From contig CALATK010000027.1 of assembly GCA_937891805.1 (NCBI GenBank), forward strand, positions 1-13,451: a stretch of 13,451 bases of DNA. Reading direction: 5' to 3'. Position 1 is the stretch's first letter; every line of letters begins with the position of its first letter. Source of the DNA: an uncultured Fibrobacter sp. GTDB lineage: Bacteria > Fibrobacterota > Fibrobacteria > Fibrobacterales > Fibrobacteraceae. Under the pieces are notes generated by a model. That model saw nothing but the letters and a program-made list of their open reading frames with translations, did not search any database and was not told where the DNA came from. The position numbers and the translations under genes were made by a program. Shown one piece after another: positions 1 to 5,359 of this stretch.

Positions 1-33
1 CATGTCCGTATAGCGCTTGGTCTTTGGGTCGGC

Positions 34-321
34 CTACACGGCCACCTTGAAGATTATTCCGCCGGTCACGTAGCGGTGGATGATGGAGTTGATGAGGGTC
101 TGGTAGGGCATTCCGGCGGCCTTCGCCATCTTCTTGATGCCGTCCAGGTCGTCCAACTGCATACGGATGGTGATGTTCTTCGCCGAGGCGGACATGATGT
201 CTGCACGGATACGCTCTTCTTCCCCTTTTGGGAGCGGAACGGCCTCGCCGTTCTCGACAGCTTCCATGAGGGCGCGTTCCTCTTCGTCAATCGGCTCATC
301 TAAGAATTTTGAGTTCGCCAT
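34..321 (-). CDS. CopG/BrnA-like antitoxin of a type II toxin-antitoxin pair
   Basis: Encodes 95 residues. The C-terminal half (KNITIRMQLDDLDGIKKMAK followed by AGMPYQTLINSIIHRYV) reads as a short beta strand and two helices, the ribbon-helix-helix DNA-binding fold of CopG/BrnA-type antitoxins; the acidic N-terminal half would normally bind the toxin. Such proteins neutralise a toxin and repress their own promoter; this role is known for the family and inferred here. I chose the ATG at 321 because an AAAGGAGG ribosome site (329-336) sits 7 bases upstream; a TTG at 327 would add two residues but lies too close to it. The gene overlaps the preceding small ORF by 26 bases in another frame, so translation may be coupled. 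After the stop the same frame stays open to the window edge, so a slightly shortened C-terminus is possible. GC-rich, unlike the glycan array. Confidence 0.8.
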   Translation of the reverse strand: MANSKFLDEPIDEEERALMEAVENGEAVPLPKGEEERIRADIMSASAKNITIRMQLDDLDGIKKMAKAAGMPYQTLINSIIHRYVTGGIIFKVAV

Positions 322-439
322 TTTCAAACCTCCTTTGGAAAAACCTTCCTGCCAGAATTTCCTGCCTTATGGACTCCATGTCGATGTTGTGCTTCTGTTT
401 GACCACGAGCGCTTTACTTGGGTCAAACCTCACTTTCAT
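296..439 (-). pseudogene. Truncated BrnT-like toxin remnant (47 codons)
   Basis: A 47-residue ORF read just before the antitoxin. It begins MKVRFDPSKALVVKQKHNID and continues through MESIRQEILAGRFFQ. This matches the start of BrnT-like toxins, where a strand with a DP..K pattern is followed by a KHGI-type helix and a second helix. Those toxins are about 90 residues and carry their active sheet after this region; here the frame instead runs into the antitoxin ribosome site and stops inside the antitoxin gene. I infer an internal deletion that joined the toxin start to the antitoxin start, leaving a non-toxic remnant. It could instead be a genuine short leader peptide. It has no good ribosome site (AGGA abuts the ATG), but the promoter places the transcript start only a few bases upstream, so near-leaderless translation is possible. 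Confidence 0.45.
329..336 (-). promoter_or_regulatory. Ribosome binding site deciding the antitoxin start
   Basis: AAAGGAGG on the minus strand, 7 bases before the ATG at 321. It lies inside the upstream small ORF, so ribosomes translating that ORF pass over it. It supports the ATG at 321 over the TTG at 327. Confidence 0.7.
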
Positions 440-451
440 TCCTATGCTTAT

Positions 452-480
452 AATATACATATTCTACAACGTATTGTCAA
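452..480 (-). promoter_or_regulatory. Sigma-70-type promoter of the toxin-antitoxin remnant
   Basis: On the minus strand a perfect -35 box TTGACA (480-475) is followed after 17 bases by TATATT (457-452). Only 12 bases separate this -10 box from the ATG at 439, so the 5' leader would be about 5 bases. A good match in an AT-rich stretch between two GC-rich genes. The antitoxin would be expected to bind here (family knowledge); I did not identify an operator repeat. Confidence 0.6.
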
Positions 481-582
481 TAGTTTAAGCCCTTTTTAGT
501 TCGAGTGCCGAAATATACAACTGAAATTGGCAAAAAAGTGCAAACAACTGTTGCATTCGATACCCGTCCCGTCCCCCGTAGG

Positions 583-611
583 TTGTCCGTAATCCCCCCG
601 AAAACTATATT
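583..611 (+). promoter_or_regulatory. Candidate promoter for the phosphoglycosyl transferase gene
   Basis: TTGTCC (583-588), a 17-base spacer, then TATATT (606-611). The ATG at 619 follows 7 bases after the -10 box, so transcription would start at or next to the start codon. The -35 box differs from consensus, so this is a moderate match, but its position agrees with the conserved protein start at 619 and with the absence of a ribosome site. Confidence 0.4.
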
Positions 612-618
612 TGAGTGT

Positions 619-1302
619 ATGTACGCCCGCTTCCTCAAACGACCCCTGGACTTCTGCTGCGCGCTGGCCGCGATTCTCGCCCTGAGCCCGCTGCTGCTCG
701 TGCTTACCCTCCTTGGCGCCGTCAAGATGCATGGCAACCCCTTCTTCACGCAGCCCCGCCCGGGCAAGGGCGAAAGGATATTCAGGCTCGTCAAGTTCCG
801 CACCATGACCAACGAGCGCGACGCGCAGGGGAACCTGCTCCCCGACGACGTGCGCCTGACCCGTTACGGCAAGTTCCTGCGCAGCACCAGCCTCGACGAG
901 TTGCCCGAACTCTTCAACATCCTCAAGGGCGACATGGCCGTAATCGGGCCCAGGCCCCAGCTCGTGCGCGACATGGTATTCATGACGGCCGAACAGCGCA
1001 GGCGGCACACCGTGCGGCAGGGACTCAGCGGGCTTGCGCAGGTGAACGGGCGCAACGCCGTCACCTGGGAATCGAAAATCGCCTACGACCTGCAGTACAT
1101 CGAGAAAATCACACTCCTCGGCGACATCAGGATAATCCTCACCACGCTCGGCAAGGTGTTCAAGCGCGACGGAATCACCGAAGAAGGCTCCGACACCGCC
1201 ACCGACCTCGGCGACTACCTGCTCGCAAGCGGCAAGATTACCCGCGAACAGTACGACCGCGGACAACAGGAGGCCAGGCGCCTCATCGCGGAGGCCCTAT
1301 GA
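619..1302 (+). CDS. PglC-type phosphoglycosyl transferase (undecaprenyl-phosphate sugar transferase)
   Basis: Transfers a sugar-1-phosphate from a UDP-sugar to undecaprenyl phosphate at the inner face of the cytoplasmic membrane, the first step of lipid-linked glycan assembly. The 227-residue protein matches the small monotopic family typified by Campylobacter PglC: an N-terminal re-entrant helix (about residues 9-35) with a Ser23-Pro24 break, KFRTM (59-63), the catalytic Asp93-Glu94 pair in SLDEL, IGPRP (109-113) and QVNGRN (141-146). The substrate in PglC is a UDP-HexNAc derivative; here it is unknown. The frame is open back to a GTG at 505, but family alignment and the promoter at 583-611 favour ATG 619. 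A charged helical tail (about 203-227) extends beyond the PglC end. Much richer in G+C than the genes after 1623, so probably host-native. Its stop overlaps an ATG that leads into the repeat region. Confidence 0.9.
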   Translation: MYARFLKRPLDFCCALAAILALSPLLLVLTLLGAVKMHGNPFFTQPRPGKGERIFRLVKFRTMTNERDAQGNLLPDDVRLTRYGKFLRSTSLDELPELFNILKGDMAVIGPRPQLVRDMVFMTAEQRRRHTVRQGLSGLAQVNGRNAVTWESKIAYDLQYIEKITLLGDIRIILTTLGKVFKRDGITEEGSDTATDLGDYLLASGKITREQYDRGQQEARRLIAEAL

Positions 1303-1316
1303 TGAACGTTCTCCGC

Positions 1317-1348
1317 GTCATCCTGAGTGGCGTAGCCGCGAAGGATCC
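1317..1348 (+). repeat. Dispersed hairpin repeat, copy 1
   Basis: Starts GTCATCCTGAG and ends AAGGATCC. ATCCT pairs with AGGAT and an inner GGC pairs with GCC. It belongs to the 'GTCATCCTGAGCGAAG...AAGGATC' type found between genes in many bacterial genomes (recollection); its function is unknown. Confidence 0.65.
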
Positions 1349-1364
1349 AGGCCAGGCTCCCTGT

Positions 1365-1407
1365 GTCATCCTGAGCGAAGCAACGCTAGTTGCGAAGTCG
1401 AAGGATC
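1365..1407 (+). repeat. Dispersed hairpin repeat, copy 2
   Basis: Starts GTCATCCTGAGCGAAG and ends GAAGGATC. The same ATCCT/AGGAT outer stem as copy 1, but the loop is expanded and holds its own small hairpin, CAAC-GCTA-GTTG (1381-1392). Confidence 0.65.
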
Positions 1408-1442
1408 TGGGCGGCCCGGCGCTCCCGCGCCGTCACGCTCTA

Positions 1443-1490
1443 TTTTACGGGCCCGCGTCGCGGCTCCGCCACCCCGCGGCCCTCGTAAAA
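1443..1490 (+). repeat. Imperfect inverted repeat (TTTTACG ... CGTAAAA)
   Basis: TTTTACG (1443-1449) pairs exactly with CGTAAAA (1484-1490). The GC-rich flanks GGCCCGCG and CGCGGCCC extend the stem with one bulge, and CGCGTCGCGG lies in the loop. It could form a large stem in RNA or be a small non-autonomous element; I see no target-site duplication. Confidence 0.45.
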
Positions 1491-1516
1491 CCGAGCCTCG
1501 CTCCACGCCCTTCACT

Positions 1517-1544
1517 GTCACCCTGGAGCGAAGCGATAGGGTCC
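1517..1544 (+). repeat. Dispersed hairpin repeat, copy 3, with compensatory stem change
   Basis: Reads GTCACCCTGGAGCGAAGCGA then TAGGGTCC. The outer stem is ACCCT/AGGGT where copies 1 and 2 have ATCCT/AGGAT: both sides changed together, so pairing is kept. The GAGCGAAG core is shared with copy 2. Confidence 0.6.
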
Positions 1545-1607
1545 ATTGAGCCTCTTGGCGTTCCGCGAGTCTCGTCCCCAAGGGGTCACGATCGTTGCCG
1601 CAAAATC

Positions 1608-1615
1608 GGGGAGGG
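1608..1615 (+). promoter_or_regulatory. Ribosome binding site of the first gene in the array
   Basis: GGGGAGGG, 7 bases before the ATG at 1623. An ATG directly followed by TAA (1617-1622) lies between them. The spacing supports 1623 over the in-frame ATG at 1629. Confidence 0.6.
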
Positions 1616-1622
1616 AATGTAA

Positions 1623-2444
1623 ATGCCTATGGAATTCTCTGTCTCAATGTGTGTCTACGGCAAGGACAATCCAGCCCATTTTCAGGATGCCGTAAATTCA
1701 ATTCTTGACCAGACTATACAACCTTCCGAAGTAGTTCTTGTTGTAGATGGTCCTGTTCCGCAAGAATTGGACTCCATTATCAAGAATTTTGAGGTAAATC
1801 CGATTTTCAAGGTTATTCGGCTTCCTCAAAACATGGGGCATGGCGTCGCTCGGCGAACAGGTCTTGATAATTGCAAATATGATTTGGTCGCCTTGATGGA
1901 TGCTGATGACTTGAGTGTCCGAAATCGTTTTGAATTGCAATTACAAGAGTTCGAAAAAAATTCAAATCTTGATATTGTAGGTGGAAATATAACCGAATTC
2001 GTCGACAATCCCGAAAATATTGTCGGAAAACGCATCGTTCCCGAATCTGATTCGCAAATTAAAGTATACTTGAAAAAGCGTTGCCCTATGAACCAGATGA
2101 CGGTAATGTTTAAGAAGGTCTCCGTCCAGAAGGTTGGTGGATATATTGACTGGTATTGTGATGAGGATTATTATTTGTGGAATCGTATGTACCTTGCTAA
2201 TATGACGTTTGCGAATATCCCTGAAATTTTGGTCAATGTCCGTGTCGGCAAAGATATGTACCAACGCCGAGGTAGTTGGAAATACTTCAAAAGTGAAGCA
2301 AAACTCCAGTGGTTCATGTTCAGAAATAAGATTATTTCTTTGCCGACGTATATGAATAATGTTGCAATAAGGTTTTGTTTACAGGTTCTTATGCCGAATT
2401 GGTTAAGGGGTGTTGTATTTCAAAAATTTGCAAGAGAAAAATAA
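1623..2444 (+). CDS. GT2 family glycosyltransferase (AmsE-like)
   Basis: Predicted inverting glycosyltransferase that adds a sugar from a nucleotide-sugar donor to the growing lipid-linked unit on the cytoplasmic side. The 273-residue protein has the GT-A fold signatures of family 2: N-terminal strand FSVSMCVYGKDNP (residues 5-17), VVDGP (40-44), the metal-binding DADD (93-96) and the acceptor-side DEDYYLW (180-186), then RVGKDMYQRRGSWKYF, which fits glycosyltransferases of the amylovoran AmsE kind. Donor and acceptor cannot be read from sequence. The start at 1623 has a strong ribosome site. It is the first gene of the array and sits directly after the repeat region; its G+C is below that of the gene before the repeats but above that of the array's centre. 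Only one base lies between its stop and the next start codon. Confidence 0.9.
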   Translation: MPMEFSVSMCVYGKDNPAHFQDAVNSILDQTIQPSEVVLVVDGPVPQELDSIIKNFEVNPIFKVIRLPQNMGHGVARRTGLDNCKYDLVALMDADDLSVRNRFELQLQEFEKNSNLDIVGGNITEFVDNPENIVGKRIVPESDSQIKVYLKKRCPMNQMTVMFKKVSVQKVGGYIDWYCDEDYYLWNRMYLANMTFANIPEILVNVRVGKDMYQRRGSWKYFKSEAKLQWFMFRNKIISLPTYMNNVAIRFCLQVLMPNWLRGVVFQKFAREK

Positions 2445-2445
2445 A

Positions 2446-2868
2446 ATGGGAAAAAAATTTAAAATTGGGTATACTTCGGGTGTTTACGATATGTTCCATA
2501 TCGGTCATTTGAATATATTGAAAAAAGCCAAGGAACGATGTGATTTTCTTATTGTTGGGGTAACAACGGATGAATTATGTTTGCAGCGAAAAAATAAGGC
2601 GCCTATTATTTGCGAAGCAGATAGAGTCGCGATTGTTGAATCGATAAAGTATGTTGATAAAGTTATTCTTCAGGAGAACATGGATAAGCTTTCTGTGGTT
2701 AAACAATACAATGTTGATGTTGTTTTTGTTGGCTCTGATTGGAAGAATACTCCCTCTTGGAATCAATACGAGAAGGATTTTGCGCAATTTGGATGCAAAG
2801 TTGAATATTTAGACCATACTGACGGCATCTCTTCCACAATTTTAAGAGAAAGGATGAATGCTCAATGA
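2446..2868 (+). CDS. TagD-like cytidylyltransferase (CDP-alcohol synthesis)
   Basis: Predicted to couple CTP with a phospho-alcohol to give a CDP-alcohol, as glycerol-3-phosphate cytidylyltransferase (TagD) does. The 140-residue protein has the nucleotidyltransferase signature GVYDMFHIGHLNILKKAK (residues 12-29, HIGH at 18-21), Arg60 after PIICEAD, GSDWK (96-100) and the late ISSTILR (128-134). Length is close to TagD. The frame is open 12 codons further upstream, but ATG 2446 directly follows the previous stop and gives the usual family N-terminus. The LicD gene two positions downstream would use such a CDP-activated group, which supports a cytidylyl rather than adenylyl role. The alcohol (glycerol, ribitol, choline or ethanolamine type) is not determined; relatives also include adenylyltransferases. 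The stop overlaps the next start by ATGA. Confidence 0.85.
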   Translation: MGKKFKIGYTSGVYDMFHIGHLNILKKAKERCDFLIVGVTTDELCLQRKNKAPIICEADRVAIVESIKYVDKVILQENMDKLSVVKQYNVDVVFVGSDWKNTPSWNQYEKDFAQFGCKVEYLDHTDGISSTILRERMNAQ

Positions 2869-3692
2869 TTTTCGTATACAAATATTGGGAAAATTTTTGT
2901 AAGAAATTACACGAAAAGAACATTCACAGCATTCGTGCTAAAGACGTTTTTGGATGCGATGTTCGTTATCTCGTTTTGAAGCACGATGTAGAAACTGATG
3001 TGTCACGTGCTTATAAAATGGCTGAAATTGAAGCCAAATATGGACACTGTGGCGTTTATTATGTTCAAGCATATCTTTTATCCGATCAAAAAAATATTTC
3101 CATGCTATCCCAAATACAATCTTTGGGGCATGAGGTCTCATATCATTATGATGTAATGGATGCTTGTAAAGGGAATATTGATGATGCTTTAGCTGAATTT
3201 GAAAAAAATAAAAAAATGTTTGAAAATAATGGCTTTACAATAAGAACTCTTTGCCAACATGGAAATCCAATTGTAGAAAGAATCGGTTATACATCTAATA
3301 GAGATTTTTTTAGAAATGCGACGGTTCAAGAAAATTATCCAAATCTTTCTGATATAATGGTGGATTTCAAGAAAAAAGCGAACACTGAATACACCTATTT
3401 TTCTGACGCAGGACGTCAATTTAAATTGATTTACGATCCTATCAATAATGATGTTATAAAGAGTGATGACAAAAATATTTGTTTCGATGCAATTGACGAA
3501 CTGATACCCTATATTGAAAAAGAAAATTGCATCGTCAGCACACATCCGCATCGTTGGACGAATTCTGTAAAGTCCTATTTGATTAAAATGTGGCTTTTTA
3601 AGATTGTAAAGTCTATTGCAAAGTTTTTAGTGAAATTGCCTTTTTTGAAGAAAATAATGAGTCGGTATTATTATTTGGCAAAGAAGATATAA
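2865..3692 (+). CDS. NodB-like polysaccharide deacetylase family protein
   Basis: Probable metal-dependent deacetylase (carbohydrate esterase 4, NodB-like fold) acting on an N-acetylated sugar of the glycan. In this 275-residue protein the first motif is LKHDVE (residues 38-43), corresponding to the RHDVD of related polysaccharide-cluster proteins; HEVSYHY (89-95) supplies the paired metal-binding histidines H89 and H94, QHG lies at 131-133, and STHPHRW (225-231) resembles the last motif. The usual second Asp of HDVD is Glu43 here, which could alter metal binding, so activity is not assured. The C-terminus (about 236-275) is basic and hydrophobic and may touch the membrane. No signal peptide is evident, so it would act in the cytoplasm. 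It overlaps the cytidylyltransferase (ATGA) and the LicD gene (TAATG), suggesting the three products are made together. Confidence 0.7.
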   Translation: MIFVYKYWENFCKKLHEKNIHSIRAKDVFGCDVRYLVLKHDVETDVSRAYKMAEIEAKYGHCGVYYVQAYLLSDQKNISMLSQIQSLGHEVSYHYDVMDACKGNIDDALAEFEKNKKMFENNGFTIRTLCQHGNPIVERIGYTSNRDFFRNATVQENYPNLSDIMVDFKKKANTEYTYFSDAGRQFKLIYDPINNDVIKSDDKNICFDAIDELIPYIEKENCIVSTHPHRWTNSVKSYLIKMWLFKIVKSIAKFLVKLPFLKKIMSRYYYLAKKI

Positions 3693-4534
3693 TGGATATT
3701 CAGAAAACAAACCAAGATGTTAAAGCGGTTCAGAATAAAATTCTGGAGGTGATGAAGTTTATTGATAAACTTTGTCGCGAAAATGGTATTATGTATTTTA
3801 TTATGGGGGGGACGGCACTCGGCGCCGTTCGTCATGGAGGCTTTATTCCTTGGGATGATGACCTTGATATTTTTATGACTCCTTTTGAGTATGCTAAATT
3901 CAAGGCTGTATTTGAGAAAATTCCTGATAATAACCAATTTGTTATTCAAGAGTGGCGTACAACCCCAAATTATCTTGAATATGCAAAAGTAAGAATGAAT
4001 GGTACAACATTCATTGAAAAATGTTTTAAAGACAGAAAAGATATGCATCACGGAATTTATGTGGATATAATGATTCTGCATAAGGTTCCCGATAATATTT
4101 TTATACAGAAATTGGTGTATTTAGAGTCAAAGTTTGTTACGCTTTATGGAATATCTCAACGCAATTGGGTGCCAAAAACATCTATTCAAAAAATTATTTT
4201 GAAATCGCTTGCTGTATTGCCGTGTAGGTTAATGGCAAAAGTTTTCTATCATCGAATTTACAAATACGACAATTTGAAAAATAATTTTAAGTATTGTTAT
4301 TGGATTACTCCGGCGAAATTCAGAAGTGGTCTGTTTGATGCGGATTTCTTTGAAAATCCCATTGATATTCCTTTTGAAGATACGGTATTACTTGGGTCAA
4401 CTAAAATTAAAGAATATCTCCAATATCGTTATGGAAATTATATGAAATTGCCATCCGAGGCTGCTCGCAAAGCTGCTGTTCATGCGATGATTTTTGATGT
4501 GTGTAAAGATTATAAAGAGTATATGGAGAGCTAG
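3692..4534 (+). CDS. LicD family phosphotransferase
   Basis: LicD proteins transfer a phospho-alcohol (phosphocholine in Haemophilus and pneumococcus; related fukutin enzymes transfer ribitol phosphate) from a CDP donor to a sugar. The 280-residue protein has the defining motif at residues 39-60: GGTALGAVRHGG followed by FIPWDDDLDIF, with the Asp cluster 55-57 and Asp59. Further family features are the KVRMNGT stretch (98-104), HHGIYVDIM (119-127) and a C-terminal YGNYMKLP (248-255). The acceptor is presumably a sugar of this repeat unit; the transferred alcohol is unknown. The donor could be made by the TagD-like enzyme two genes upstream. The start overlaps the previous stop (TAATG). A run of seven G (3805-3811) encodes Gly39-Gly40 in the active-site motif, unusual in such an AT-rich gene, and could be a slippage site. 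Confidence 0.9.
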   Translation: MDIQKTNQDVKAVQNKILEVMKFIDKLCRENGIMYFIMGGTALGAVRHGGFIPWDDDLDIFMTPFEYAKFKAVFEKIPDNNQFVIQEWRTTPNYLEYAKVRMNGTTFIEKCFKDRKDMHHGIYVDIMILHKVPDNIFIQKLVYLESKFVTLYGISQRNWVPKTSIQKIILKSLAVLPCRLMAKVFYHRIYKYDNLKNNFKYCYWITPAKFRSGLFDADFFENPIDIPFEDTVLLGSTKIKEYLQYRYGNYMKLPSEAARKAAVHAMIFDVCKDYKEYMES

Positions 4535-4537
4535 GAT

Positions 4538-5359
4538 ATGTCTCTATCTTTTGAAATTCTTTGTGTCACGATGCATCAAAAGGACTTTTCAAAAATTAAG
4601 TCCATGAATATTCATTCTAACGTGGTTTTTGCAAATCAAACAGACGAAACATCATTAAAAACGTTAGAGTTTGAAAATCACAAAGCAAAAATGATCTCTA
4701 CAGAAACTAGGGGTGTTGGAATAAATAGAAATGTAGCATTACTAAATGCTTCTGCTGATATTTGCCTGTTTGCAGACGATGATGTTGTTTACGATAATGA
4801 TTTGGAATGTAAAGTTGTCGGCGAGTTTGAACGTTATCCTGACGCGGATGTGTTCATATTTAATTTAGAATCAGATGATAAAAATAGAAAACAGAAAATA
4901 TACTCTAAAACACAAAAATGTTCTAGATTTTGCCGTAAACCATGGGCAACCTTTAAAATCGCATTTCGACTAAATTCTGTTAGAAAATCTAATATTTGGT
5001 TTTCTACGCTTTATGGGGGCGGTGCAAAATTTCCTTCGGGTGAAGACAGCTTGTGGATAATGGATGCCTTTCGAGAGGGGTTGGTATTTTATGTATCAAA
5101 AGAAAAAATAGGTAAAGTGTCCTTTGCTAAGTCAACGTGGTTTACGGGATATGATGAAAAATTCTTTTATGGTAAAGGAGCGTTTTATAAAAAAAGCCAT
5201 CCTGTTTCTTTTCTAATTTGGTTGATTTATTTTGCGATTAGAACTAGAGGCTTTTCCAAAATTGGATTCTTTGAAAAAATTAGATGGATGAGGAAAGGGA
5301 TAGAGGGATACCAGAATCTTTTGTCCTATGACGAATTTGTAAAGGGCGATTTTCAATGA
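4538..5359 (+). CDS. GT-A (family 2-like) glycosyltransferase
   Basis: Predicted cytoplasmic glycosyltransferase of 273 residues. It lacks the usual IPVYN start but keeps the diagnostic order: TRGVGINRN (residues 57-65), where the Arg-Asn pair contacts the nucleotide, the metal site FADDDV (78-83), and GGGAKFPSGED (160-170) with the likely catalytic Glu-Asp. A hydrophobic stretch near 223-233 (SFLIWLIYFAI) may associate with the membrane. Donor and linkage are unknown. The gene lies 3 bases after licD and overlaps the next gene by ATGA. AT-rich like its neighbours. Family assignment is good at fold level; the subfamily is less certain. Confidence 0.8.
   Translation: MSLSFEILCVTMHQKDFSKIKSMNIHSNVVFANQTDETSLKTLEFENHKAKMISTETRGVGINRNVALLNASADICLFADDDVVYDNDLECKVVGEFERYPDADVFIFNLESDDKNRKQKIYSKTQKCSRFCRKPWATFKIAFRLNSVRKSNIWFSTLYGGGAKFPSGEDSLWIMDAFREGLVFYVSKEKIGKVSFAKSTWFTGYDEKFFYGKGAFYKKSHPVSFLIWLIYFAIRTRGFSKIGFFEKIRWMRKGIEGYQNLLSYDEFVKGDFQ

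Larger units (their letters stand above)
1303..1622 (+). other. Gene-free, hairpin-rich intergenic region
   Basis: About 320 GC-rich bases between the phosphoglycosyl transferase and the AT-rich array. A frame is open from ATG 1299 to the TAA at 1620-1622 (107 codons), but its translation contains VILSEA..KSKDL, the usual spurious reading of a widespread intergenic repeat, and otherwise Pro/Arg/Ala-rich low-complexity sequence, so I do not call it a gene. Besides the three repeat copies listed separately there are GGCGC-TCCC-GCGCC (1418-1431), a long imperfect inverted repeat (1443-1490) and a TCGT-CCCC / GGGG-ACGA stem (1572-1591). None is followed by a T-run, so I call no intrinsic terminator. 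Confidence 0.7.

Noticed and set aside
505..618. 38-residue N-terminal extension of the phosphoglycosyl transferase from GTG 505
   Set aside because: The family starts at MYxRFLKR, which is ATG 619. The candidate promoter at 583-611 lies downstream of the GTG, and the extension shows no recognisable signal.
496..1266. Long open frame on the minus strand opposite the phosphoglycosyl transferase (256 codons)
   Set aside because: The shadow of a GC-rich gene: composition low in complexity, no motif, while the plus-strand frame has clear catalytic residues.
1572..1591. Hairpin before the array as a rho-independent terminator
   Set aside because: No U-rich tail follows it, and the same holds for the other stems in 1303-1622.
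1299..1622. 107-codon open frame coupled by ATGA to the phosphoglycosyl transferase gene
   Set aside because: Its translation passes through the dispersed repeats (VILSEA-type phrases) and Pro/Arg/Ala-rich sequence with no domain, so it is most likely an accidental open frame in GC-rich DNA. At most its first codons could be a relic of a lost gene.
1303..1622. CRISPR array
   Set aside because: The repeats are only three, of unequal length and spacing, each self-complementary, with no unique spacers of constant size and no cas genes in the window.
1303..1622. Insertion sequence or integrase site
   Set aside because: No transposase or integrase reading frame, no terminal inverted repeats with direct repeats, and no tRNA gene recognised in the window.
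2410..2445. Upstream start for the cytidylyltransferase inside the first glycosyltransferase gene
   Set aside because: The added MLYFKNLQEKNK has no family counterpart; ATG 2446 directly after the previous stop fits better.
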